A stretch of DNA of 64,000 nt from Heterobilharzia americana. Lineage: Eukaryota > Platyhelminthes > Trematoda > Strigeidida > Schistosomatidae. Where the stretch lies: the NCBI GenBank assembly GCA_944470555.2, contig OX104127.1, positions 55,770,140 through 55,834,139 on the forward strand. Direction: 5' to 3'. The notes beneath the pieces are model-generated. The model saw only the letters and a program-made list of their open reading frames with translations. It had not been told where the DNA came from and did no database searches. Made by a program: the position numbers and the translations under genes. Of the stretch, positions 36,912 to 47,966 are shown one piece after another (the stretch's first letter is position 1; every line of letters begins with the position of its first letter).

Positions 36912-38050
36912 TTATTATATTATTATTATTATTACTTGTGCCTTGGGTTCCTAGTGGAGCACACCGCTTCAGTAGCACGTCTACATTACACTCTCTTGTC
37001 TACGATCGTTTCAACCTGGCTCCACCAATGCCCACAAGCTCTCATTTATTCCTCACATAATCTCATCCATGTCACCCTCAGCTAACACACGCCCAACTCA
37101 TCGCTTCCTATCTCGTTTCAAATCGACAATCTGGCCTGGTGTGTGATGTCCCCAATCGGTCTTCTCAGTGCATGCCTAGTCCAATCCATCTTCACTTCCT
37201 TCCACTGCATAATTTATCAGCGATAGCCTCTCGCTTCGTTGGATCGTTGCCAGTCAGCCAGACAGCCAGACAGCCAGCAAGTCAGAGTTTCTTGTTGCTT
37301 ATTCGTTCTACCTATCTGAACTTCAGTAACGAGCCAACGTAGGCAGTTGTTGATGAATATCTGTAGTTTGGTGGAAATGCCTTTCGTAACGCGCCAAGTC
37401 TCTCAACCATCACATAGAATCACTGACTGACTTGACTGAATTAGTGTTGAAAATCCGGATGTTGTTCACGCTTTATGCTGAGTGCAGTGCAGAAGATCTC
37501 TACACTGGTTTCAGGGTAATGAACTCCTATCTTGCTGTATTTCTGATGCTGGCTGCTTTGATGTCCTTGTCTGTGTGACCTCTGCCTTTAGTTGAAACGA
37601 TGCTGCCTTGCCTAGGTATGTGTGGATGAAGGAGGCTACTTCCTTAAAGTTTCTCCCGTTGATAGTGTTGTTGTTGGTGGTGGTGTTGGTTGGGTATCTT
37701 CATCGCTTGTGTCTTGTCCACATTCACTTGAGTTCCCATCTTCATTGGCTGCCTAGCGTCTTCTGTCAAGGTGTTAGTTTTCATCTGTAGATCTTTGAGT
37801 TTGTGTTACATCAAACGCAAATCGTCATCGGCGAAATCCAAATCTTCTAGGATCTTTTACGCGTTGCAGCGTATCCCCCTCTTCTCGCTCCTCACTGTTT
37901 GCTGCTTGATCCAGTGCACCACAATCAGGAAGATCATGGATGATGGTAGACAGCCTTGTTTTATTCCTGACTTCACTTCAAAGGCATCACTGAGCTTCCC
38001 ATTGTGAATTACTTGACATATGGCGTCTTCATATAGTTGTTGAATGAACA
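36912..38050 (-). mobile_element. RTE-clade retrotransposon, 5'-truncated copy
   Basis: Minus-strand copy from near RT motif A's downstream region (NLIQQLYEDA type residues) to a 3' end beside TTATTATTATTA near 36912. The catalytic box (about 37819-37837) reads FADDDL. The segment KQGCL near 37955 belongs to the palm. Confidence 0.8.
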
Positions 38051-38139
38051 TCGGATGTATCTGTGATTATTTAGTTCCAAAAATATCTTGAAATTCTGAT
38101 AAAAACGAGGTAAAGAAAAGAGCTAGACTTTTAGGATAG

Positions 38140-38560
38140 CATTATTAAAGAACTGATTTCAATTGGGGATCATTTAAAACCAGGGAGCACTAGACAACTG
38201 TTTTGACATAAAATTGTACTTCTTAGCAGTATGCACCCATGACCTCATCGGAGACCCAACTCACAACCTTCATGTCTCACTGCAAACGCATCAATCATCC
38301 AGCCAATGGGTTGAAAAATAATGGTCCAGAGTCTTCTACTTTTGTCAATTCTTGATATAACACGAATATGCACTGTGGTCTTCACTCGGCATTAGTTACG
38401 CTACCGACTGGCTGACGATATAGGCCACGGTTCCTCATAATGACTTTGAAATATCTATCTCCTAGCATCTTACGAATTCACAGTATGCAGTAAGGTAGTT
38501 TAGGTTTTATTTGTGCTATAGCAGTATTCATCGCAGACTGACATTAGTAGTAGAACCATC
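38140..38560 (-). repeat. Hammerhead SINE, strongly degenerate
   Basis: Recognised by ACCAGGGAGCACTAGACAAC near 38190 and the tRNA-like body near 38240-38310. No core box survives intact. Confidence 0.45.
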
Positions 38561-39189
38561 AGAAATCTAGAATTTTGTTGAAGTGTTCTGCTGGTATCTT
38601 AAAGCCTGGATAATAAGATGTGACTGCTTTGCGAAAAATTCAACTTTGTAAACTGCTAGTCTGTTATGCTGCTGTTTAACCATTTCCAAACAATCCACTT
38701 CTGATTACATTACCCTTTTCTTTAAACGTAAATGCTGCAATTATATTCAACAGAAACCGAAAATCTTTCTAACTCAGATATTTACCTCGATTATTCTGAC
38801 TGTTCCTCTTCATGAGCTACTAAGGCAACTTCTCATTTATTCATTGTTATGAAGAATTTATCACATCACCATTAGTTCTCTATAGAAGCCATCAAAATCG
38901 GTGTATTACGGCTGAATGAAAGAGGTGTCCACGGCTTCTATGTTTCTAAGGGTTTTACACCTATTGTCGGCTCATGGTGAATACTTCCCTGGAGTCATTC
39001 AATCTAAAAAAACTGTTAGCCATCTTGCTTTCATCATTAATACGGCTCAAGATGTATTTTCTGAATTTCTAGTGAAAAACTATAAACTATGGGATCGAGT
39101 AATTCAGGTACAACAACCATTACTAACCAAAAGTATTGAATTATAGTCACACTGTACTGCAAGTCAACAAAAGTGAGAAAATGTGGTGC
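38561..39189. other. Intronic, nothing recognised
   Basis: The open frame at 38916-39146 (76 codons) has no recognisable family and no splice support. Confidence 0.35.
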
Positions 39190-39385
39190 AAAGAATTTCA
39201 GCCACGTGACTGAATGACAACATGCCAGCTATGAGATCTGACGGTCGTGGGGTCAACCTCCTGAAGAGTCACGGGTACACACTGTAAAGTAATTACATAT
39301 TAGAATGAAAGAGCTATACAGTGTCTTCATGTCTCCATTGTATCTTCATATGATGTCAGTTGGTGACGAATACTATATTCAAAAC
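39190..39385 (+). repeat. Hammerhead SINE, degenerate
   Basis: Plus-strand remnant: tRNA-like segment near 39225-39280, a decayed arm (GAAAGAGCTATACAGTGTC) and the family 3' edge GATGTCAGTTGGTGACGAAT. Confidence 0.4.
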
Positions 39386-39814
39386 GAACTATTTGCCATG
39401 TTATCACTACTAACCGATGTTATGCATGAAAACTAATTAAAATATAAAAGAATTGGGTATTTGGGCCCGTAAAAACAAAGCTTACATCAATCCATATGAG
39501 ATTTTAGAGAAAACTTGTGAAAAGCGTTACCCCTTTTGATATCCTGAAAAGCCGGGACATAAAATAACTATACACCCTAAGTCTATGATTGTAAGTAAAC
39601 CAATTTTTGCGACTTATTCTACGTTAAACTGTCAATGACTGTAATGATTCTCACACAAGACAATAAGAAGTATATTTTTAAGTTATAAGTTTAAGTGTAA
39701 AATCCTTTTCCTACACTTTGTTTGAATTGTACTCATAAATAAAGAACTTCTTTATGTACTTCTTCTCGTTGGTAACTTTTCTCACTTTTTTTCTCTACGG
39801 TTTGATTATTTTAG

Positions 39815-39874
39815 CTGCCTACTTCATCACCATCATCCGTTGCGATTTATCCAATTGAAGATGATGGTCATAAG
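39815..39874 (+). CDS. Arrestin, third visible exon
   Basis: A 60-nt exon in phase 0 at both ends, with acceptor TTATTTTAG and donor GTAAGT. It encodes LPTSSPSSVAIYPIEDDGHK, which lines up with the arrestin segment PNLPCSVTLQPGPEDTGK between the AYPFxF strand and the next exon. It joins the previous exon in frame across an intron of about 13.6 kb that holds six RTE copies and a Penelope-like element. Confidence 0.85.
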
Positions 39875-39914
39875 GTAAGTAGAAAGCGAATTTTAAATCT
39901 CAAATTAATTTATA

Positions 39915-40110
39915 CAGGATGATGATTGAAAATGAGATGAAAATCTGGACCGGATTCTAGCCCGATGGTCGCTGGTTCGAACCCTGCCGCGGTTCAGATT
40001 TTCATCCCACCTTCAATAATTGCCCAGTATAAATACTAGTCTACCAAGCTACTGCAATCTTAGATAGTCAAATGATAATCAGGATGATGCTTCCCCTCTC
40101 TGATTTAGTT
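39915..40110. repeat. tRNA-Thr-like repeat with short inverted ends
   Basis: GATGAAAATCTGGACC and its complement (about 39936-39951 and 39991-40006) bracket a shortened tRNA-like core with B box GGTTCGAACCC near 39973. Compare the fuller copy at 40241. Confidence 0.5.
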
Positions 40111-40240
40111 AGATTTGGATTATGATGAAAAGTCCCGACTACGCAGCCAGTTTGAATACGACCAAGAGGTAGTAACGTGTCACGAATTCACATGGTAGTC
40201 AGTCAAAACCTGTGATGATTGAAGCTAAATAAATAAAATC

Positions 40241-40314
40241 GGACCTCATAGTTCATTTGGTAGAGCACCGGGCCGGTAACCCGGTGGTCGCTGGTTCGAA
40301 TCCGGTCGCGGTCC
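40241..40314 (+). tRNA. tRNA-Thr(GGT)-like sequence, probably SINE-derived
   Basis: It folds as a tRNA: acceptor GGACCTC against GCGGTCC (six of seven pairs), a 6-bp anticodon stem around loop CCGGTAA (anticodon GGT, 40275-40277), and a T arm with loop TTCGAAT. A-box and B-box promoters are present. Against a working tRNA: C instead of U before the anticodon, an extra base between T arm and acceptor, and a related broken copy 300 bases upstream with matching flanks. I favour a tRNA-derived repeat over a functional gene. Confidence 0.5.
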
Positions 40315-40404
40315 AAATTTCCATCTCACCTTTAATCATCATCTAGATGGTCAAATGACACTCAAACTAATTGTTTATACATGGCTATCAGCAAATGCAG
40401 GTAT

Positions 40405-40800
40405 TTAAGGTTGTATTCATCACGAATTGACATCTTCCAGTGAATCATTAATAACCTAGAAACACGGAAAAGTTGTTTTTTCATAGTACGGAACACGTTA
40501 GTCGGACACACTCATGACCCCATCAATGATCAAACTAAGCACCTTAAGAAATCATAACGAACTTGATAACAATTCAATCACCGGGTTGCAGTTCAACTTT
40601 TTACAGTCTCATACTTCTATCAATTAGCTACGATCCACTAAGGTCTTCAGTTGGCCTCCGTTTCACTTGCAAATGGTTAACCCTACAGGTGATGAATTCT
40701 CATTAGAACTTCGAAATACCCATCACAAAGCATGTTAATAACTAATAATATACAGTAATTTATTTATTATTACATTCTTCATGGACTGATAACACATCCA
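40405..40800 (-). repeat. Hammerhead SINE, strongly degenerate
   Basis: Order of segments follows the family (edge near 40420, arm 40450-40510, tRNA-like 40520-40590, central part 40630-40740), but every ribozyme box is mutated. Confidence 0.4.
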
Positions 40801-40959
40801 CACTTAGCCATTCATAAATGAGATGCTTTTCATTATAGGCTTCACATTCTTAAAACAGCTGAATAACTAAGAGATTAGTATGTAATTGTCATGATTTTGA
40901 TAACATACAAAAATGACTTCACATTAAGGTATGGAATAAAGTCCAGCAGTTTCATAACA

Positions 40960-41225
40960 CCAGTCACTCTTATGAAGGTGACTAGGCAAAACAACTATCT
41001 CGTCTCAGTATCAGACTCCTCAGAAGTGAGTGCCTAGTAACCAACTGGTAAGGTGCTGGTAGCAGAACCTGAAGGTCATGTAATCCAGCCTGCTGAAATC
41101 GCCGGTGCGCAATTCTGATGAGTCGAATTTTAGGACAAAACAGCTAACTAGTAATTCCAACTTTCCTATGTTTCTGTAACTCATATCAGTCCGTGATGAA
41201 TACCAACCTGAAGGCAAAAAATCCC
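40960..41225. repeat. Hammerhead SINE, degenerate inverted pair
   Basis: A minus-strand arm (40985-41030) and plus-strand arm (41105-41165) flank a tRNA-like body. The right arm keeps CTGATGAG, but GAAA reads AAAA and the cleavage triplet is AAC. Confidence 0.5.
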
Positions 41226-41439
41226 TACAAACCACAAAAGTGAACGAAATATTTATACATCAGCAGCTAAAGGCTTTATAAACTGTCATCGGAAACGGTC
41301 AGTAAAGTTAGTAGGTGATGAGAGCTATAGGCCAACTCAAGGCCATCAAAAACTGCTTATACGATTGGATGTATCTCTTTTAAAATCAAAGACCAGACTT
41401 GAATTGCTACACTACTAAAGCTTTTGGTATGTTGAGGTG

Positions 41440-42450
41440 GTAAATTCGTATTTACGCCCGACAGTAGCTGTATTTCTCGACCTGAAGGCGGCATTCGACT
41501 CCGTTGATCGACAAGTCTTATGGCAATGTCTCCCACTGAAAGGTGCGTGTACCGAGTAAGTACATCACCTTATTGAAAGCTCTATACTCGAACACTTGTG
41601 GGCGTGTTAGAGCCTATGATGAGATGTCGGGTGAGCTGTACTCATAGAGTGGTGTCCATCAAGACTGCCCACTCCCTCCATTTTTATTCAACTTTACCAT
41701 AGATATTCTCATGAAGGTTTCCCTCTCGTCGCCTGATTACACAGACGTTGGCCTAATAGCGGGAGAGTTTTCGTTAGACTTAGAATATGCAGATGACATT
41801 GTCCTGTTAGATGAAGACGCTGACAACATGCAGTCATTGAACACTTTGAGTAGCAATTTGAGAATGTTTGAGATGCGTTTCTCACCATCCAAATGCAAAT
41901 TATTGCTCCAGGATTGGTCTTCAGCGGTGCCACGGCTAACAATAGAGAGTGTAGTGGTTGAGTGTGTCGACCACTTGACTTACCTGGGAAGTAGGATCAA
42001 CCCTTGTAGGTCAGTTCCCGATGAAATCTCTGCACGGATACAAAAGGTTCGGTAGGCTTTTGCCAATTTATGCCACCTGTGGTGCTGCCGTGATATCCGT
42101 TTTTCTACTAAGGGTCACGTAGACTGCACAGTAATCCGGTGGTTGGGGTCCGCAGGACAAGAAGAACCAATGGTTGGGGACTGACTGTAGGTGATATGTC
42201 TCAGAACTTATGTTAGTGGTGCAGATGTATACACACACACATTATCCTCATCCTAACGACGCTACACTGAATCTCACCATTCTGTCATTCCTCTTTTCTT
42301 TCTTCTCGCACTTTATATCTCTTTTGGCTGAATTCTCTTGTCTTCATCCTTCACCTCACGGTCTTTTTACTTGATGTAGTGATATGAGGTGTGGCAATTG
42401 GACCGTTACGTAGTAATGCCTGTTCCTATGTTGATATTGATTGATTGAGA
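41440..42450 (+). mobile_element. Second RTE-like family: reverse transcriptase and 3' end
   Basis: Encodes RT motif A (VAVFLDLKAAFDSVDRQVLW, about 41465-41525), the GVHQGCPLSP-type region (near 41650-41680, mutated), motif C YADDIVLLDEDAD (about 41785-41825) and the following thumb region (DHLTYLGSRI near 41970). An open frame of 114 codons survives at 41711-42055; stops occur elsewhere. The 3' untranslated part (42200-42450) is the same as the minus-strand copy at 12171-12400. The clade is probably the schistosome SR2 type. Confidence 0.8.
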
Positions 42451-42754
42451 CGTTTCTCGCAATAATAATAACGACCAGAGTAGTCTTCCAAACTGAAGAA
42501 CTTGATATTACAGGATTATGTAGTTAAGTCATTAGATAAATAGTCGAAAATGCAAAATATTGTGATTTTAGTCAACATTGTTTTAAAATCCTTCTATGTG
42601 AATAGGAGATATTTGTTGGTGGGTGTCTTAAAAGATCACCCTAGCAACTAATGAGACAGCCAATTACATCCCTTTATTTTATGGAAAAATACTTTTTCAG
42701 GCGAAATACCGAAGCTTGATTGGTCATCTCAGTAGTTGTTAGGGTGGTCTTTAA

Positions 42755-43600
42755 AGTCACTATAATTGGTTAAGGAGCAATCAGCAGAAGGCCTTGCACC
42801 CAAGTTTCCTGCTTTCTGACGCTTATCAACAAGTCGTATCTGCAACGTTGACGGAGCCGGTATCCCACTTGAGATTCAAACACGCATCACCCAGTATTGT
42901 GATTAACCTCCCTTAGGAGTGAGCTAAAAAGTAGTGATTAACTCAGTGGCTCTATTTTGGAACTCTTCTATAATCTGCACCCAGCACCCTTTCAGTGGTT
43001 AAGTCAAGTCAAGGACCTTCCAGCCATGCAGTGAGCACACTGGATTTCAGTCACTGCTTCGTATCATCTTTACAACTCCTATCAATTCGTGACACAGTGA
43101 CTGTAAATATAAATACTCGCTGCTAACACTGGATAATGGTAGTACCATATATTGATTAATCACGGGGAGAAACCGACTTCATGTTGTCTACTCCCGAGTG
43201 TAGACCGAATTCTATCGATCATATTTGCAATGTGGCAACCAGGCTAGAAAGCTCAGCATCGCGGTGCACATTAGCAAATGTTAGTTGGTTGGAGGCAGTC
43301 GGCAGGAAACCATGCTTGTTGGTGATCATATTGCAAATATGATCGACAGGATCTGGTCTATACTCAGGACTAGACAATATGAAGTTAGTTGCTCTCCTAA
43401 CAGGATGTCAGTCGTGGTCTGAATAGTTCAGTGGTAAAGTTGCTGACTGCAATTACTTGGTGATACCGGTTCGAACCTCAGACGGGACATCAGTCCCATC
43501 GAGGTTGTAGATACGCCTTGCTGACAAGTGCCAATAAGCAAGAAACCTAGGTCTAAGACTTCCTGCAGGTTGCTTACTATCGACTAACATCTACTGATTG
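42755..43600. repeat. tRNA-like repeat (family B), inverted pairs
   Basis: The outer parts are an antisense copy (42765-42915) and a sense copy (43415-43590), the latter with A-box-like TAGTTCAGTGGTAAAGTTGC and B box GGTTCGAACCT near 43468. Between them, 43175-43265 and 43300-43395 form a second inverted repeat containing ATGATCGA-type arms. This is the best preserved copy of the family here. Confidence 0.65.
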
Positions 43601-44082
43601 TAGTCCCATGTCATTAACCCACATATGTAGGCAACCCAAATCACTTGGTGCCAATTTGGTAACTAACAAATAAAATTCCCCGCTATCAGATATGGTCTAC
43701 CTAATATCCATCTACTTTGGGGTTGTGTATGAAAATTTCCTTGCAGTTTCAAGGTTTTCAGTGACTCATGATGAAGAATTCTCTGTAGCTAACCTACGTC
43801 CAATGAGCCCACAAAATTATTATAAAATTCAAAACTGGGTAATGAAATATACAAATAAATTTCTATTAGTTATAAAAGATTAACAGCAGGAAATCTCAGT
43901 TTCATGAAAACAAATAATCATAGTTCAGTTTTTAGGTTTACCACGTAAAACCGTAACATGTGTTCTATAGCTGAGCATTTATAGAAAAACGTTGTATTTA
44001 CATTCACTCGTCACACTCAAAGTAGAACTAAGAAAGTAACTTAAACTTGACTGCCACAAACTATTATCAAATTCATAATGGA
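43601..44082. other. Intronic, nothing recognised
   Basis: A 63-codon frame at 43692-43883 has no recognisable family. Confidence 0.35.
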
Positions 44083-44811
44083 TTATTATATTATTATTTA
44101 TCCCTTACGTTCCTAGTGTAATATATAGCTTCAGTAGCACGTCTCCATTACACTCTACTGTCTGCTATCATTTCAACCTGGCGCCACGACTGCCCACAAG
44201 GTTTCATTTCCACTTCAAATGATCTTCTCCATGTCACCCTCAATTCGGATGACCAACTTGCCATTTCTCATTCGGGTTCCTCTCGAGGGCTTGGTGCGTG
44301 ATGGCTCCAATCGGCTTTCTCAGCCCATGCTCAGTCCAATCCATCTCCACTTCCTTCCATTGCATATTTGTTGAGTGATAGATTCTTGCTTTGTTGGTTA
44401 GTTGCCAGTCAGCCAGACAGCCAGACAGCCAGCCACAGTTCCTTGTTGCTTATTCTCATTATTCTGGACATCTGAACTTCAGTAACGAACCAGCGTAGGC
44501 AGTTGTTGATGAATGTCTGCAGTTCGTCGGAAATCCCTTTCGTAATCCGCCACGTCTCTCAACCATACGAAAGCACTGACTGACTTGACTGAATTGGTGT
44601 TGAAAATCCGGATGTTGTTCCACATGTTGAGAGCAGATCTCCACACTGATTTCAGGTTAATGAACGCCAGTCTCGCTTTTCCAATACTGGCTTCAACCTC
44701 CTCGTCTGTGACTGTGCCACCTGTGGTTAAAACACTTATGCCTAGATAGGTGCACTTGAAGGGGGCTACTTCAGTGAAGTTCCTCCCGTTCATGGTCATT
44801 GAAGCTTGTTG

Positions 44812-44843
<32 letters not shown>

Positions 44844-45220
44844 GTTGTTTGGGTATCTCCATCACCTCTGTCCTCTCTACATTCACTTGAACTGACGTCC
44901 TCCTTAGTTGCCCTACCTCTTCTCTCAACTTGTTAGTTTTTGCCTGTAGATCTTCGAGCTTGTGCTACAAGACATTAGAAATGAATCATCATCGTTGGCG
45001 AAATCAAAATCTTCTGGAATGTTTTCCCTGGTCCAACCAGCATATACCCTTCTTCTCACCCTCACTGTTTCTTGCATGATCCAGTCCACTACCGAAAACA
45101 GGAAGATCATGGTTGATAGTAGATGGTAGCCTTGTTTCACTCATGTCTTCACTTCAATGACATCACCGAGCTGAGCTTTCCACTGTGAATTACTTGGCAT
45201 GTGGCGTCTTCATACAGTGA
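44083..45220 (-). mobile_element. RTE-clade retrotransposon, 5'-truncated copy
   Basis: Minus-strand copy in the second large arrestin intron, with a 3' TAA-type tail near 44083-44100. It retains a 149-codon frame (44479-44928) across the C-terminal region including a His/Gln-rich microsatellite. The catalytic box reads FANDDD. Confidence 0.8.
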
Positions 45221-45299
45221 AAAATGTCTGGCTGTCTTTATCATTCTCAATAATCTCCACTCTTTGAATTGGATTTATTCATCTCAAGATGTCATTCTT

Positions 45300-45700
45300 C
45301 ATATCCTGATATTATTTGGAAAGCGTTTATAAACCTGATAGCACTGCTTAGCTGTTTCACTTTGATACAGGTTACATTAACAGAGATTACCCATATCCCC
45401 ATCAAAGATGGAATCAAGTAACATTTGATGTTGGGGTATACACACAGTAACACAGTCACAAGGTGGGAATGTAATTCTCCTCACTCTTCCTTACTTTCGT
45501 CGATTCCCGATAAAGCGCAAAGTATTAATCAGTCCCATCGGTGAGTATTTGTCCTTCACTTCACAGGTAACGATCTTTCACTAGAGCTGCCACTAATAGG
45601 CACTAGACGGAATTTCGCTACAAGAACTGAAGGTCGTGGGTGCGCACTGTCAAGAAGTTGATCAGTGTATTTAATGTAGTCCTGAAAGAAGTCAGTTGTC
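45300..45700. repeat. Hammerhead SINE, strongly degenerate pair
   Basis: Segments near 45330-45440 and 45600-45690 follow the family order (GGTCGTGGGTGCGCACTGTC near 45628), with no intact ribozyme box. Confidence 0.4.
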
Positions 45701-45719
45701 ACCTAGCAATTTCTATGAT

Positions 45720-45845
45720 TTCTCTACCGAGTAGTGTGTGTTCGAATCTCTGAAGAAGCACCAGTTCCATTCAGACTGCAGACACACTTTACTGATGAGT
45801 GTCAAACAGTACAAAGCATAGGTCCAACGTATCCTATGAACTGCC
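45720..45845 (+). repeat. tRNA-like repeat (family B), fragment
   Basis: Sense fragment starting at the B box (GTGTTCGAATCTCTGAAGAA) and running through the block ending TACTGATGAGTGTCAAAC. Confidence 0.5.
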
Positions 45846-46760
45846 TTTTATCAACTAACAGCTATAAAAATGAACTACGATGGTCAGTCTCCAAGCTTGT
45901 TTGCCATATTACAAAAATTATCTATAGAATTCAGTCAGGTTTTATTAAATTGTGTACTTTGTAATCTCATAGGAATTAGTTAGGCTTTCTGACTTAGTTT
46001 TTATTACAAACGTGTATACACTTATACTTACAATCCCATGAAATAAAAATCCAGACTTAACTCTACTTTATATATAACTTGGATAAGCTGCATAGACTAA
46101 ACTGGATAGTTAATCTTCATTAGTAGTAGGACGTTCTTCGATTATCATAAAATTAAGTTTTACAAACCATACATAGTACATCTTAAGAAAGAAAACTATA
46201 CGAGATATTCCTAAGGGGTATGAACCAACAATTTATCTTCGAGTTTGAAGATACATAAAAAGGATGTTATGTCAATGAAAACAACTTTTTCTCGCATTAA
46301 AATACTAGGCATTTTACAATATTCATTATAGTGGCTTATCTTCAGGGTAAATAGAACTCCTACTCTATATAATTGGAAAACCAATAGAATTTCAAGTCAT
46401 TCATTAACCTGAAACAATTTTTTTGACAAAAGTATGAGCTATTTAAAGGCGCTTCAGGTAATAAATGTAAGAAAACTCCTATTGGATGTACAACAATACA
46501 TAAAATATAAATCATACTTTTAGATAGACATAAAAAATTGACTTAGTTTCAGTGAAACTGTAGAATCAACTTATTTCACATGTAACCTTTACATATACAT
46601 ATACTTATATCATTTATGTGTGCAGGGAGGTGTTTTGATTGTCTATGAGCCACTTATTCTGACCAATAGATTTCGCTAGTCAGAACAGTGCGATCTAATA
46701 ATAACCGTTGTAGAGAATAATTTTTAAGATTTGAGATATCAATGATCTCATAAACTATGT
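45846..46760. other. About 0.9 kb intronic, nothing recognised
   Basis: AT-rich, no coding or repeat signal. Confidence 0.4.
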
Positions 46761-46764
46761 ATAG

Positions 46765-46932
46765 TAGTGATGGGCAGTGGCTAGCAGTGGGATCTAGGAT
46801 GCACATTTCGTCGTATTTGGGACTCGTCAACTGAATGTACCTGCTTCCCAGTGAGTGATGTTGTTCCCACCGGGATTCGGACTTCGGAGCGATCGCTTCA
46901 AACGCCATAGCGTTATCCACTACACTACAAGC
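46765..46932 (-). repeat. Sm-alpha SINE, nearly complete
   Basis: On the minus strand: a tRNA-like part with A box TAGTGTAGTGGATAACGC and B-box-like TCCGAATCCC, then the Sm-alpha hammerhead. The ribozyme has TTGACGAG (first core base changed from C) and a C/C mismatch in stem II; GAAA and an ATC cleavage triplet remain. It closely matches the copy at 63640 in its flanks. Confidence 0.75.
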
Positions 46933-47574
46933 AATAACACTAGATTTCATAAACTGTTAAGGATTACTTTTCGCGCTACTCCTTAGCGCATAACCTTGTC
47001 GTTATGATGTTCTCTGCTTTGAACATAAGTGATCACTCAGTTTGCATTACTTTAATTCCCTGTTGTTAATCTAAGCACTTAAAATATATAAAAGTATGCG
47101 ATCATTGCACTTCGTCTTCCGTTGATTTCTTTCAACTAAGTATTATGCAAAGTTTACTTATTCGTACATAAGAATGTTAGCTGTCTCGACAATCAGTCTA
47201 GACGCAACTTTAGACCAAAGTTGTACACTTGTTGTCACTTTCAGAAAGGTGTATATTCGACCTGGAGGAAGTGAGATTTCTTTATGTATTCTACCCTATG
47301 TAAATCAAATCTTAAGTCAAAGGAGCTCACAGAAAAACACACAGTTCACAAGACATCGGTTATAAACACCAAAATGTTTTATTCACAGCATATTCCATTC
47401 CCATATCCTCCTAGTTAGACATCGGCCATTTTTCATGATACAACAATTACTGATGGTTGTAATTCCCCTTTGATCATTGTGCTCAAGAAAACTAACCGGT
47501 CTTTGTTAGGATGTAGGTTCCTTCAATGGATCATCTCATATTAGCTACAGTTTTAATTCATTACTGTATTCTTG
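46933..47574. other. Intronic, nothing recognised
   Basis: AT-rich, no coding or repeat signal. Confidence 0.35.
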
Positions 47575-47715
47575 GTAGTGGCTAACGGTGAGATTAAAGA
47601 CCCACATTTCGTCTTATTTCGTCTTCAGTGGTGGCCACCATGATCCCACCTCCTAGTAGACTACGCTTTGACGTTTGAGACTGGTAAATTGGTCCCGATG
47701 TTCATGGAAATACCT
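47575..47715 (-). repeat. Sm-alpha fragment, degenerate
   Basis: The block GTAGTGGCTAACGGTGAGAT followed by CATTTCGTCTTATTT matches the antisense Sm-alpha hammerhead region; the CTGACGAG box is lost. Confidence 0.5.
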
Positions 47716-47898
47716 TCACACCCTAAAAAGAACAAAACATGAGTCCTAGATTATCTTATTACCAACTACTAAGTATAATCCAGCCAAATATAGCTTGAAT
47801 TTTTAATCAAGTCCTGAATTATATAATATTCTTATACTGTACACTAATTAAGACTGATAGATGAAACTGATGTACGCGGTTTTTCTAATTCATTTCAG

Positions 47899-47966
47899 CT
47901 CTATGGTGTTAGCTATGGACTGACTGCATTTATTGGTCGAAGAATAGATAGCAGTCAGACAACAAA
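47899..47966 (+). CDS. Arrestin, fourth visible exon
   Basis: A 68-nt exon with acceptor TTCATTTCAG and donor GTAAGT. It encodes LYGVSYGLTAFIGRRIDSSQ then two Thr, matching the arrestin strand ACGVDYEVKAFVAENLEEKI. It ends in phase 2 (AA), and the first base of the next exon completes an Asn codon at the position where beta-arrestins have the Asn of KRNSVRL. The intron before it is about 8.0 kb. Confidence 0.85.

Noticed and set aside
46654..46950. 98-codon minus-strand open frame.
   Set aside because: It crosses the Sm-alpha SINE; part of its sequence is the tRNA-like and ribozyme region read as protein.
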